Positions 49,498 through 63,026 of a DNA stretch of 64,000 nt are shown here, in pieces. Source of the DNA: Gordonia jinghuaiqii (GTDB lineage: Bacteria; Actinomycetota; Actinomycetes; Mycobacteriales; Mycobacteriaceae). Under the pieces are notes generated by a model. The model saw only the letters and a program-made list of their open reading frames with translations, did not search any database and was not told where the DNA came from. The stretch covers positions 2,046,001 through 2,110,000 of the forward strand of contig NZ_CP059491.1 of the NCBI RefSeq assembly GCF_014041935.1. Reading direction: 5' to 3'. Position 1 is the first letter of the stretch, and every line of letters starts with the position of its first letter. A program made the position numbers and the translations under genes.

Positions 49498-49561
49498 GAT
49501 GAGTAGCGTCGAAGTTCCGGTACGGCAGGTGGATCGGGTGGGTGGATGAGAGGCACGGCAG

Positions 49562-50737
49562 ATGCAGGGTGGCCAGAGCCGGCGCACGTCAGCGCATGTC
49601 ACCAAGTTCCATGCTCCGGAGATCGTCCTCGGCGCCGGTGCCTTCGGCGAGGCCCCCGTGGCCACCGCCGGACTGGGGATGCGCCGCCCGTTCGTGGTCA
49701 GCGACCGTTGCCTGGAGCGCACACCCTGGTACGCACAGCTGATGGCGGGACTACGGGGAGTCGGCGTCGACGCCGCGTCGTACCTGGATGTCTCGCCGAA
49801 TCCGCGTGCGGGTGAGGTCGCGGCAGCCTTCCTGGCCTACAAGGCCCACGACGCGGACGGACTCGTCGCGCTGGGCGGCGGATCGGTCATCGACGCGGCC
49901 AAGGGGGTCGCGGTGCTCGCGGCCAACGGTGGACACATTCTGGAGTACGAGGGGATCGACCGTGCCCGCAGGCCGCTGCCCCCGCTCATCGCCGTGCCCA
50001 CCACCGCGGGCAGCGGAGCCGACGTCTCGCAGTTCTGCATCATCAACGACGCGGAGCGTCGGACCAAGGTGACAATCATCGGTCGATCGCTGGTGCCCGA
50101 CGTGACGGTGAGCGATCCGATGCTGCTGGCGACCGCGCCCGCGGAGGTCACCGCGCAGGTCGGGATGGACGTGTTGACGCACTGCGTCGAGGCGTATGTC
50201 TCGCTGGCACACGGAAGATTGACCGATTCGCTTGCGCTGGAATCGATCCGGGGAGTGTGGGCCCACCTCGAGCGCCTGGTCGACGACCCGCGCGACCGGG
50301 TCGCCGCCGATGAGATGTCACTCGCCGCGTTGCGTGCGGGCATGGCGTTCACCAACGCGATCCTCGGTGCCACGCATGCGATGAGCCATCCGGTCGGCGG
50401 GCATTGCGACGCCCCGCACGGCGCGATCAACTCGGTGCTGTTGCCGCACGTGATCCGCTTCAACGCCGAAGTGTGCGCGGAGGGGTTCGTCGACCTCGCC
50501 GACGCGATCGGCGTCGACACCCGCGGCAATGCCAGAACCGTCGCCGACCGGCTGGCCGATGCGGTCGCCGGTCTCGGGGCGCGTGTGGGGATGCCGGGTT
50601 CGCTGGAGCCGCTCGGGGTGCGGCCCGATGATCTGGACCGGCTGACCACGCACGCTCTGGCCGACTCGTGCATGACCACCAACCCGCGCAGGCCGTACGC
50701 CTCCGGAATTCGCGGCCTGTACGCGGAAGCTCTGTGA
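49562..50737 (+). CDS. Iron-type alcohol dehydrogenase (1,3-propanediol dehydrogenase-like)
   Basis: 391 residues, group III metal alcohol dehydrogenase distinct from mno. Cofactor loop ALGGGSVIDAAKG (103-115), PTTAGSGADVS, metal ligands D203 and H207 (GMDVLTHCVEAY), H272 (GATHAMSHP) and H286 (DAPHGAIN). The order of genes suggests equivalence to MSMEG_6239, annotated as a 1,3-propanediol dehydrogenase. Probably oxidises short-chain alcohols or diols, likely also with mycofactocin (inference). 64 nt after the VWA gene, and its stop overlaps the kinase ATG by 1 nt. Confidence 0.9.
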   Translation: MQGGQSRRTSAHVTKFHAPEIVLGAGAFGEAPVATAGLGMRRPFVVSDRCLERTPWYAQLMAGLRGVGVDAASYLDVSPNPRAGEVAAAFLAYKAHDADGLVALGGGSVIDAAKGVAVLAANGGHILEYEGIDRARRPLPPLIAVPTTAGSGADVSQFCIINDAERRTKVTIIGRSLVPDVTVSDPMLLATAPAEVTAQVGMDVLTHCVEAYVSLAHGRLTDSLALESIRGVWAHLERLVDDPRDRVAADEMSLAALRAGMAFTNAILGATHAMSHPVGGHCDAPHGAINSVLLPHVIRFNAEVCAEGFVDLADAIGVDTRGNARTVADRLADAVAGLGARVGMPGSLEPLGVRPDDLDRLTTHALADSCMTTNPRRPYASGIRGLYAEAL

Positions 50738-52101
50738 TGGGCGCCGATCCGCGGCAGTCGGACCTCGAGAGCCTGGTCGGCCTGCGCAGTGTCAAGGGCA
50801 GCCACTACGCCCAACTCCGCGGCGTCGAGGCGCGGCTGAACCGTGTCGTCGGTGCGCTCGATCGGATCTCCCGTGCGCTGGTGCGCACGGCGGAGGGTCC
50901 AGAAGCGCTCGTGACCGCGGTGGTAGAGGCGGCCCGCGACCATCTCGGGGCCGACTGGGTGGTGTTCGCGCTCGCCGACGGCCGGTTGGAACAGTCCGCT
51001 CCGCGGCACCTGATCGGGTCCGGGAGTGGGCGGTTGTTCGCCTTCGAGGGTGCGGAGATCGCATCGACGCCGGCCGACCTGCCCGACCAGGTCCTCAACC
51101 GGCTCAACGACATCCTGCGCGGTCACGAGACGATCCTGCACCGACCGATCCTGGAAGAAGACCACGTCCACGTCCCGGTCGAGCTCGACGGCGGTGTCGT
51201 GGGCGGGTTGTCGGCCTGGACACCCGCCGACCGCGTGGTCGATCCGACCGACGTGGTGGTACTGCGGATCCTGGCCAGCCAGGCGATCGTGGCTCTGCTC
51301 AACGCCGAGTTGTTCTCCGAGACCAACAGTCACGCAGCCGAATTGGTGCGGCGTAATGACGAACTCGAACGCACACAACGAGAACTCTCCGCGGCGATGC
51401 GTGCCACCGTCCTCAACGAGGAGCGGTCGCGGATCGCACGCGAACTGCACGACTCGGTCACTCAATCGGTACTGTCCGCCGGGGTCCAGATCGAGTTGTG
51501 TCGTGATCTGGTCGACGGCCCGGCGCTCGAGCGCCTGCAGATGGCGGGACGGCTCACCAAGGATGCGGTCGAGCAGCTCCGGTCGTTCATCTACGCGCTC
51601 AACAACGCGACCAGCGCACCGTCGCCGAGCGTCCGTGAGGTCCTCGCCGAGCTGTGTTCACTGCACATGCCACCGGACCTGACCACCGCGGTCCACGTGC
51701 GCGGACGAGCGCGTGAACTCGCCGACGACGTGCAACACGCGTTGCTGCGTATCGCCGGCGAGGCCCTGTTCAACACCGCCGTCCATGCCCACGCGACCCG
51801 GGTGTCGGTCACCCTGACGTACTCGCCCGACCGGGTGGCGCTCTCGGTCGACGACGACGGCATCGGCGACCCGGACCATCTGCGCCGGGTCATGCGGACC
51901 ACCTCGCTCGGTGACCTCGCGGCCGGCCGGCACCGGGGACTGGCGAACATGGGCTCGCGCGCGTCCGAACTGGGCGGTGACCTCCGCATCCGTAGGTCGC
52001 GCCTCGGTGGCATCAGGGTTGGCGTCGTGCTCCCGACCCGGATGAACGTCTCGGTCGCGCCGGCCGTCGAGACCGCGGTAGCGACCAAGGAGTTCCTGTG
52101 A
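50737..52101 (+). CDS. mnoS: Cytoplasmic GAF-domain histidine kinase (MnoS-like)
   Basis: 454 residues, no membrane segment. A GAF-type sensory domain (about 45-205) precedes a HisKA_3 dimerisation domain with the phospho-acceptor His238 in IARELHDSVTQSVLSAG, and a HATPase domain (IAGEALFNTAVHAHA N box, DDDGIGD G1 box, GLANMGSRASELGG). The NarL/LuxR-type kinase matches the response regulator that follows, overlapping it by 4 nt (GTGA). It probably senses alcohol, aldehyde or redox state inside the cell. The symbol is from gene order shared with the M. smegmatis MnoSR system, which I recall as needed for growth on methanol. Confidence 0.9.
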   Translation: MGADPRQSDLESLVGLRSVKGSHYAQLRGVEARLNRVVGALDRISRALVRTAEGPEALVTAVVEAARDHLGADWVVFALADGRLEQSAPRHLIGSGSGRLFAFEGAEIASTPADLPDQVLNRLNDILRGHETILHRPILEEDHVHVPVELDGGVVGGLSAWTPADRVVDPTDVVVLRILASQAIVALLNAELFSETNSHAAELVRRNDELERTQRELSAAMRATVLNEERSRIARELHDSVTQSVLSAGVQIELCRDLVDGPALERLQMAGRLTKDAVEQLRSFIYALNNATSAPSPSVREVLAELCSLHMPPDLTTAVHVRGRARELADDVQHALLRIAGEALFNTAVHAHATRVSVTLTYSPDRVALSVDDDGIGDPDHLRRVMRTTSLGDLAAGRHRGLANMGSRASELGGDLRIRRSRLGGIRVGVVLPTRMNVSVAPAVETAVATKEFL

Positions 52102-52751
52102 GCGACAACACCATCCGTACGATCAGAACCTTGCTGGTCGATGACCACGCCCTGCTCCGCCAGGGGATGCGCTCGCTCCTGGAACGGGAGGACGTGGTCG
52201 AGGTCGTCGGTGAGGCCGGCTCGTACGACGCCGCGCTCGCCGAGGTGAACACATGCCGCCCGGACGTCGTGGTGGTCGACCTGAAGCTGTCCGCGGGGAC
52301 CGAGTACGAGGGATTACGGCTGATCCGCGAGATGGCGCAGCGGCATCCCGAGGTGGCCGCGCTCGTGCTCACGACATTCCTCGACGACGACCTGGTGGTC
52401 CGTGCCGTCCGTGCCGGCGCACGAGGCTACGTCGTGAAGGACGTCGACACCACCGAACTCGTCCGCGCCATCCAGGCGGTGTCCGGCGGCGGAAGCGCCT
52501 TCGATCCCCGCAGCGCGGCCGTGGTCCTGCGTGCGGTGTCGGGCGAGAACGAGACACCCGCGTCCCTGAGCGAACGTGAACGTGAGGTGTTGCGCCTGCT
52601 GGCCGACGGGATGTCGAACAGACGTATCGGTGAGACGCTCTTCATCTCCGAGTCGACCGTGAAGTTCCATATCCGCAACATCATTCGCAAACTCGGGGTC
52701 TCCAAGCGCACCGACGCGGTGTATGTCGCCAGCAAACGCGGACTCATCTGA
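52098..52751 (+). CDS. mnoR: LuxR/NarL-family response regulator (MnoR-like)
   Basis: 217 residues: receiver domain with acidic pocket D15/D16, phosphorylation site D61 (VVVVDLKL) and conserved Lys in YVVKD, then a LuxR-type helix-turn-helix (LSEREREVLRLLADGMSNRR, about 154-173, and FISESTVKFHIRNI). Expected to bind inverted repeats; the palindromes at 45461 and 53694 are candidates. The last 8 bp overlap the 3' end of the convergent methyltransferase gene. Confidence 0.93.
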   Translation: MSDNTIRTIRTLLVDDHALLRQGMRSLLEREDVVEVVGEAGSYDAALAEVNTCRPDVVVVDLKLSAGTEYEGLRLIREMAQRHPEVAALVLTTFLDDDLVVRAVRAGARGYVVKDVDTTELVRAIQAVSGGGSAFDPRSAAVVLRAVSGENETPASLSEREREVLRLLADGMSNRRIGETLFISESTVKFHIRNIIRKLGVSKRTDAVYVASKRGLI

Positions 52752-53637
52752 ACGACGGAGATCCAGGCGGGGGTGTGAGCACCAACCAGCCCCCGTGATC
52801 GATCAGGACCTCTGCACCCGCGTGCGGCACCCGGGCCGCCCACGCGTGCAGATCTCGTTCGGTGAGCCGCAGGTGATGGCCGAAGTGTGCGCTGGGGTGA
52901 TCTTCGAAGGGCACTCCGACGACCACACGGCGGCGTGCCACGCGGAGTGCCTCGCCGAGAGCATCCACCGCGGCGGGCGCATCGAGATGTTCGAGGAGAT
53001 GGATGAGGGTGACGGTGTCGAAGGAGTCGTCGGGGTAGGGGAGCGCTGTCGCGTCGCCGACGGCGGCGTCCACGTCGACCCCGCGTCGGCGGGCGGCGCG
53101 AGACAGCTTGGAGATCGCGCCCGGCGAGATGTCGCACGCGGCCACGCGAAGGCCATCTGCCGCGCACGCGAGCGCGAAGAACCCGAAGCACGACCCGACC
53201 TCGAGGATGGTCGGCCCGGCCACGAGCGATCGGGCGCGCCGGTGGACCGGGGCGAACGAAGCCGCGCCGGAGGCGAGTTCTCGAAGGGAGTTGTCGTAGA
53301 AGGCGGCCCATGCGTCGGCCGGGGTGGCCGCCGAGGTCCGGATGACGCGCACCGCGGCCTCCTCGAACTGTGCCTGGCCGGAGATGACCCCGGCCTCGAC
53401 GAGTGCGACCAACCCCTCGACGACGGCGGTGTCGGAGATCGTCCGCTCGTCGAGGGAATGCGCGATCTGCACGACGCCGCCGACGTGACGCCACGCGAAG
53501 CGGCCGCAGGAGACGAAATCGGCGCACTCGACCGGGGTTCGGGCGGCAGTCGTCGGGTCACGCCTGACCTCCACGGCCCGCGCGATCGCCGGCGGGGACG
53601 AGGAGGGAGGCGAACAGGGCGGTGCCGTGGGGGTCAT
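52744..53637 (-). CDS. mftM: SAM-dependent methyltransferase, MftM-like (mycofactocin methylation)
   Basis: 297 residues. An N-terminal helical part (about 15-125) precedes a class I methyltransferase fold: motif I ILEVGSCFGFFALACA (about 144-159), acidic loop AACDISPGA, then DDSFDTVTLIHLLEHLDAP and VVVGVPFEDHPSAHFGHHLR. In M. smegmatis the gene between the mno kinase and regulator genes (MSMEG_6237) encodes MftM, which methylates the oligoglucose tail of mycofactocin; composition and neighbourhood match, but the identity was not checked by search. ATG 53637 is chosen; a longer frame from 53721 would cross the palindrome at 53694. It is convergent with mnoR with an 8-bp tail overlap. Confidence 0.78.
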   Translation of the reverse strand: MTPTAPPCSPPSSSPPAIARAVEVRRDPTTAARTPVECADFVSCGRFAWRHVGGVVQIAHSLDERTISDTAVVEGLVALVEAGVISGQAQFEEAAVRVIRTSAATPADAWAAFYDNSLRELASGAASFAPVHRRARSLVAGPTILEVGSCFGFFALACAADGLRVAACDISPGAISKLSRAARRRGVDVDAAVGDATALPYPDDSFDTVTLIHLLEHLDAPAAVDALGEALRVARRRVVVGVPFEDHPSAHFGHHLRLTERDLHAWAARVPHAGAEVLIDHGGWLVLTPPPGSPSFR

Positions 53638-53693
53638 GGTGTCACCGTAGAAACGGCTGGGCCTGCGCGTAACTGGCCGAGAGGGGGCCGCGG

Positions 53694-53710
53694 CCTGTCC
53701 GAAAGGACGG
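53694..53710. promoter_or_regulatory. Near-palindrome upstream of the mftM-like gene
   Basis: CCTGTCCGAAAGGACGG has arms CCTGTCC/GGACGG (one mismatch) and matches 9 consecutive bases of the mno palindrome at 45461. About 57 nt upstream of the methyltransferase start. Confidence 0.45.
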
Positions 53711-53833
53711 TTATGCGGCACACGTCACACCGCGAATTCTCGCGGGATTCCCCGCGGCGACGTCCGATCCGTCCTGGTCGACCACTCTGTGAGCTGCGCA
53801 AACAGTTACGGGCGGGGCCCGCCACCACGCGAT

Positions 53834-53862
53834 TTGACCCTGGCAGACCTGTTGCGTAACTT
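53834..53862 (+). promoter_or_regulatory. rRNA operon promoter P1
   Basis: TTGACC (53834-53839), a 17-bp spacer and TAACTT (53857-53862), about 500 nt before 16S. Confidence 0.65.
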
Positions 53863-54028
53863 TCTTCAAGTCAGCGAGCCACGGCGCCGCCCCGGAAGGC
53901 CTGAGAGGGTCTGAAGGCGGGGAGTGGAGACCGGGTTTTTCGCTGAACGCCCCAGTAAGACTTCGCCGAGGCACTTTGGTGTCTCGGAGTTGCTGCGGGG
54001 CGGCTGGACCCCGTGAACCGGAGAATCT

Positions 54029-54062
54029 TGATTTTCCGGACACGGATCGGGTCTGGTAGGCT
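54029..54062 (+). promoter_or_regulatory. Possible second rRNA promoter and leader start
   Basis: TTGATT (54029) and TAGGCT (54057-54062) are 22 bp apart, too far for a standard promoter. The following GTTGCCTCGGAGACGGGG resembles the conserved leader just after the mycobacterial rrn promoter, so a start near 54069 is plausible. Confidence 0.35.
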
Positions 54063-54156
54063 GGAAGAGTTGCCTCGGAGACGGGGTTGACTGGTAGGAC
54101 AGAACTGAAGTCTGCTGGTGAGAGCCTCCTTTGTGGGGTGGGTAGCTGGTGGGTGT

Positions 54157-54183
54157 GTGTTCTTTGAGAACTCGATAGTGTGA
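54157..54183 (+). promoter_or_regulatory. boxA antitermination element and 5' arm of the 16S processing stalk
   Basis: TGTTCTTTGAGAACTC is a boxA-like Nus-factor site. The same stretch can pair with 56029-56056 in the 16S-23S spacer, forming the stem from which 16S is cut. Confidence 0.7.
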
Positions 54184-54363
54184 TGATGAATTGTCTGATG
54201 CCAATTTGGCATCGTGCATTCTTTATGGATGTAGATGTTTTTGTTTGTTTTTGTGGCATCTGCCTTTTTGGGGTGGGTGTTGCTAGTTTTTGGATTGGTC
54301 AGGTTTTGCTTTCCTGATTGTGTTGAAATGCCGGCTCTTTTGGGGGTTGGTTGTTTCGCTATT

Positions 54364-59465
<5,102 letters not shown>

Positions 59466-59498
59466 CCCACACATCACATACACCAGTATGTTTGTGTG

Positions 59499-59535
59499 TT
59501 CGCATCCACTATGACACTTCTGAAACAACACACAA
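59499..59535 (+). other. 3' arm of the 23S processing stalk
   Basis: Complement of 56167-56203 in the spacer. It lies between the 23S end and 5S. Confidence 0.75.
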
Positions 59536-59573
59536 CCGTTTTTAAACAAACAGTATGTGTGCTGTTTTATAAA

Positions 59574-59692
59574 GTTACGGCGGCTATAGCGGAGGGGAAA
59601 CGCCCGGCCCCATTCCGAACCCGGAAGCTAAGCCCTCCAGCGCCAATGGTACTGCACCCTAATCAGTGTGGGAGAGTAGGACACCGCCGAAC
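59574..59692 (+). rRNA. rrf: 5S ribosomal RNA
   Basis: About 118 nt from GTTACGGCGG to CACCGCCGAACA, with the conserved CCCATTCCGAACCCGGAAGC and GAGAGTAGGACACCGCC. The ends pair as the helix I stem. Confidence 0.96.
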
Positions 59693-59700
59693 ACAACTTG

Positions 59701-59736
59701 AAAATGCCCCGCAACCACCAGGTTGCGGGGCATTTT
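59701..59736 (+). terminator. rRNA operon terminator
   Basis: Perfect 16-bp stem AAAATGCCCCGCAACC/GGTTGCGGGGCATTTT with an ACCA loop, directly after 5S; the stem itself supplies the T-run. Confidence 0.92.
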
Positions 59737-59785
59737 CCATGTCACAAACAATGCCCGCAGGCGCAGATTCCAGCCTCGCCATCGA

Positions 59786-60667
59786 CTAGTCGGAGCCCTT
59801 GGGTACGACGATCATGGGGACGGCCACCGCCCGCAGGATCTTGGCGGCCGTCGTCCCGAGGAAGAGCTTGTTGGGGGCGGCCAGGCGGCTGGAACCGACC
59901 ATGACGACGTCACCGTCGTGCCACTCCAGCGATCCCACGGCCTCCTCGATCGTTGTTCCCTGTGCGACCGTCGAGCTGACCGGGAAGTCGGACGGCAGTT
60001 CGGCTCTCGCCGTGTCGAGACAGCGCTGGGCATGGATCCGCGCATTCTCGACCGCGCGATCCTCGGGCTCAGCGCGCCACGGCTGAACGTCGTCGACCGC
60101 GACGAGGGAGATCAGCCGGATCGGACGATGGGCCCGCACACCGCTGCGCAGGGCGGTCTCGAACAGCAGCGGGGTGCCCGGCCGATCGCCGATCGCCACC
60201 GAGATCTCTCGCACCTCGTCGGCACCGAGATGGGCGAAGCCGGGAGGAGCCAGGGCCACGGGAATGGGGGAGGCGTGCAGGATGTCGTTCACGACCGTGC
60301 CCAGGGTGTGGCGTCCACTGATCCCACCGCCCGCGCCACCGATGACCAGGATGTCCGCGCCGGTCTTGTCGGCCTCCACGATGAGGCCCTCGGCGGGATT
60401 GGCGTGCTCGGCGATGGTCGTCGTCGTCTCGATGTCGTCGGGCAGCTTGGCGGCGGCTTCATCGAGCCAGCGCCTGGCCGCACTGTCGAGGGCGTCGGAG
60501 AGTCTCTCGACCGTCGCCCTCTCCGCCGCGTCGCCTGCGCTCGCGGGCTCTGGTGGGATGACGATGCAGATCTCGAGTTCGGCGTCGAAGGTGCGTGCCA
60601 GGCAGGCGCCCAGGGCGACGGCGTCCTCGCCCCCGGAGGTGGCGATGTATGCGACGAGCAACTTCAT
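59786..60667 (-). CDS. Tandem universal stress protein
   Basis: 293 residues made of two USP domains. Each ends in a nucleotide-loop-like motif: GGAGGGISGRHTLGTVVNDI (about 125-144) and GSSRLAAPNKLFLGTTAAKI near the C-terminus, each followed by a P(V/M)xx(A/V)P strand. Tandem USPs in actinomycetes bind ATP and are linked to dormancy or stress. ATG 60667 (MKLLVAYIATSGG) has GGGAG 5 nt upstream; an upstream in-frame start adds 12 unconserved residues. Faces the rRNA terminator at its 3' end and is divergent from the glutaminase gene. Confidence 0.9.
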   Translation of the reverse strand: MKLLVAYIATSGGEDAVALGACLARTFDAELEICIVIPPEPASAGDAAERATVERLSDALDSAARRWLDEAAAKLPDDIETTTTIAEHANPAEGLIVEADKTGADILVIGGAGGGISGRHTLGTVVNDILHASPIPVALAPPGFAHLGADEVREISVAIGDRPGTPLLFETALRSGVRAHRPIRLISLVAVDDVQPWRAEPEDRAVENARIHAQRCLDTARAELPSDFPVSSTVAQGTTIEEAVGSLEWHDGDVVMVGSSRLAAPNKLFLGTTAAKILRAVAVPMIVVPKGSD

Positions 60668-60797
60668 CGGTACTCCCAACGTGTCGGTCCCTCGGTGACC
60701 CAAGCCTAGTCACCGCCGGCAGGCCGTCCCGGTTCTGCGCGTACCGACCGGGCGTGGCCGACCCCCGAATCCTCTCGACACACGCTTAGATTGGGGC

Positions 60798-62231
60798 ATG
60801 CAATCCCTCGTCGACGGCTATTTCCGTCACATCATGGATGAGTGCAGTGCCGATCGGTCCGGCGTTGTCGCCGACTACATCCCGCAGCTGGCGGCGGTCG
60901 ACCCCGACGGCTACGGTCTGTCGGTCTGCGTGCACGACGGGCACACGTACTCCCAGGGTGACTCCACCGCCACGTTCACCATCCAGTCGGTGTCCAAACC
61001 GCTGACCTATGCCATGGCGATCAAGAGGCACGGCGTGGTGGCGGTCGACGAGAAGATCGGCGTCGAACCGTCGGGCGAGGCGTTCAACGAGATCAGCGTC
61101 GACGACCGGCGCCGACCGAAGAACCCGATGATCAACGCCGGTGCGATCTTTGCCGCGTCGATGCTGTTGCCACCGTCGCGCGCCTTCGGTCCCGCAGCGG
61201 TCGAGGACGCCTTCGACGAACTACTCGACTTCTACTCCGGCTGTGCGGGCAGGCGTTTGGCGATGGACGAGGACGTGTATGCCTCGGAGGCGTCGACCGG
61301 TTCACGCAATCGCGCGATCGCGTACATGCTGGACAGCTTCGGGGCGCTCGAGACGAGTCCGGATGCCGCGCTCGACCTGTACTACCGCCAGTGCTCGATC
61401 CGTGTGACGACCGACGACCTGGCCGGGATCGGAGCGACGATCGCCAACGGCGGCATGAATCCGCGGACAGGCCGTTCGGTGTTCTCCGGCGAGACCGCGC
61501 AGCGAGTGCTGAGCGTCATGACCACCTGCGGGATGTACGACGGTGCGGGGGACTGGGTCACCTCTGTCGGTCTGCCTGCGAAGAGTGGGGTGGGCGGTGG
61601 AATCCTGGCCGTGTTGCCGGGTCAGTTGGGAATCGGTGTCTACTCCCCGCGACTCGACGAGCACGGCAACAGCGTGCGCGGCGTCGAGACGTGTCGCCAC
61701 CTGTCGAAGGATCTGGGCCTGCACATGTTCAACGTCACCCGGGAGAGCCGGGTGACCATCAGGTCGGTGTACGACCTCGCCGACACCCCGGTGAGCGGCG
61801 AGTGGAGCGAACAGGAGCGCAGCTACCTCCAGACGTGTCGTGACCGGCTCCGGGTGTACGAACTGCAGGGGGACCTGACTTTCGCGGGTGCGGAGAGCGT
61901 GCACCGCCGACTCGAGGCCGATCTGGACCGCTACACCGTGGTGATCGTCGAGATATCGCGCATCGGGCTGATAGATGCGGTCGCCCGCACCATGGTGTTG
62001 AGCATCAAGCGGCTCCTGGACGAGAGTGGTCGGCGAGCGACATTGGTCGATCCCGACGGCGTCGTACGGGCGAGTGTCGCCCGTCACCGTGAAGACACGG
62101 CCGTCCCGGATCTCGATGCGCCGCAGGATCTTCAGGGGTTCGACCCGGCGTTGCCGCATGTCCACGCGACGATGGACGACGCGATCATCGACGCCGAGAT
62201 GTTCTTGCTGAAGCACTACTACGATCAGTGA
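60798..62231 (+). CDS. glsA: Glutaminase A with C-terminal STAS domain
   Basis: Hydrolyses glutamine to glutamate and ammonia. 477 residues. The serine-dependent glutaminase domain (about 1-310) has catalytic Ser64/Lys67 in IQSVSKPLTYAMA, PMINAGAIFAASML, and the C-terminal LPAKSGVGGGILAV. Residues about 345-455 form a STAS/anti-sigma-antagonist-like domain (VYELQGDLTFAGAESVHRRL, then DRYTVVIVEISRIGLIDAVA). Single-domain glutaminases are about 310 residues, so this is the long fused form. ATG 60798 starts MQSLVDGYFRHIM. Ends 56 nt before nucS. Confidence 0.93.
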   Translation: MQSLVDGYFRHIMDECSADRSGVVADYIPQLAAVDPDGYGLSVCVHDGHTYSQGDSTATFTIQSVSKPLTYAMAIKRHGVVAVDEKIGVEPSGEAFNEISVDDRRRPKNPMINAGAIFAASMLLPPSRAFGPAAVEDAFDELLDFYSGCAGRRLAMDEDVYASEASTGSRNRAIAYMLDSFGALETSPDAALDLYYRQCSIRVTTDDLAGIGATIANGGMNPRTGRSVFSGETAQRVLSVMTTCGMYDGAGDWVTSVGLPAKSGVGGGILAVLPGQLGIGVYSPRLDEHGNSVRGVETCRHLSKDLGLHMFNVTRESRVTIRSVYDLADTPVSGEWSEQERSYLQTCRDRLRVYELQGDLTFAGAESVHRRLEADLDRYTVVIVEISRIGLIDAVARTMVLSIKRLLDESGRRATLVDPDGVVRASVARHREDTAVPDLDAPQDLQGFDPALPHVHATMDDAIIDAEMFLLKHYYDQ

Positions 62232-62275
62232 CCCGTACTCCGGCAGGGGTCCCCGATCGGCGGGAGCCGATGGCC

Positions 62276-62281
62276 TAGGGT
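62276..62281 (+). promoter_or_regulatory. Candidate -10 of nucS (leaderless start)
   Basis: TAGGGT is 6 nt before the GTG start at 62288, again fitting a leaderless transcript. Confidence 0.4.
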
Positions 62282-62287
62282 GGGCAC

Positions 62288-62971
62288 GTGCGTCTCGTCA
62301 TCGCGGAGTGTCAGGTCGATTACGTCGGGCGGTTGACCGCCCATCTACCCATGGCGAAGCGGCTGCTGCTGGTCAAGTCCGACGGATCGGTCAGCGTGCA
62401 CGCCGACGATCGCGCCTACAAGCCGCTGAACTGGATGAGCCCGCCGTGCTGGCTGACCGAGGCCGCGGTTCCCGAGGGCACGCAGGCGCAGGCGTACTGG
62501 GTGGTGACCAACAAGGCGGGCGAGGAGCTGCGGATCACGATCGCCTCGATCGAACACGACTCGCAGCACGAGCTCGGCGTCGATCCCGGCCTGGTCAAGG
62601 ACGGCGTCGAGGCCCATCTGCAGGAACTCCTCGCCGAACACGTCGAGACCCTCGGACCTGGACACACGTTGATCCGCCGGGAGTACATGACCGCGATCGG
62701 TCCGGTCGACCTGCTGTGCCGTGACGCCTCCGGCTCGACCGTGGCCGTCGAGATCAAGCGGCGCGGCGAGATCGACGGGGTGGAGCAACTCACGCGCTAC
62801 CTCGAACTCCTCAACCGGGACACGACCTTGGCACCGGTGGCGGGTGTGTTCGCGGCGCAGCAGATCAAGCCGCAGGCGCGCACGCTCGCGGAGGATCGCG
62901 GAATCCGTTGCCTTGTCCTGGATTACGACGAACTGCGCGGCGCAGAGAGCACCGAGTTCCGGTTGTTCTGA
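62288..62971 (+). CDS. nucS: Mismatch-specific endonuclease NucS (EndoMS)
   Basis: Cuts both strands at mismatches; it provides non-canonical mismatch repair in actinomycetes, which lack MutS/MutL. 227 residues. An N-terminal DNA-binding/dimerisation domain is followed by a RecB-like nuclease domain with D141 ([10 protein letters not shown]), E155 and K157 ([17 protein letters not shown]). The C-terminal FRLF fits the sliding-clamp-binding tail. GTG 62288 is the start ([12 protein letters not shown]). Confidence 0.96.
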   Translation: MRLVIAECQVDYVGRLTAHLPMAKRLLLVKSDGSVSVHADDRAYKPLNWMSPPCWLTEAAVPEGTQAQAYWVVTNKAGEELRITIASIEHDSQHELGVDPGLVKDGVEAHLQELLAEHVETLGPGHTLIRREYMTAIGPVDLLCRDASGSTVAVEIKRRGEIDGVEQLTRYLELLNRDTTLAPVAGVFAAQQIKPQARTLAEDRGIRCLVLDYDELRGAESTEFRLF

Positions 62972-63026
62972 GTCCGGTTGTTCTGGCGGCTCGCCGTCGA
63001 AAGCCGGCCGGGCCGGCCCGGGGCTC

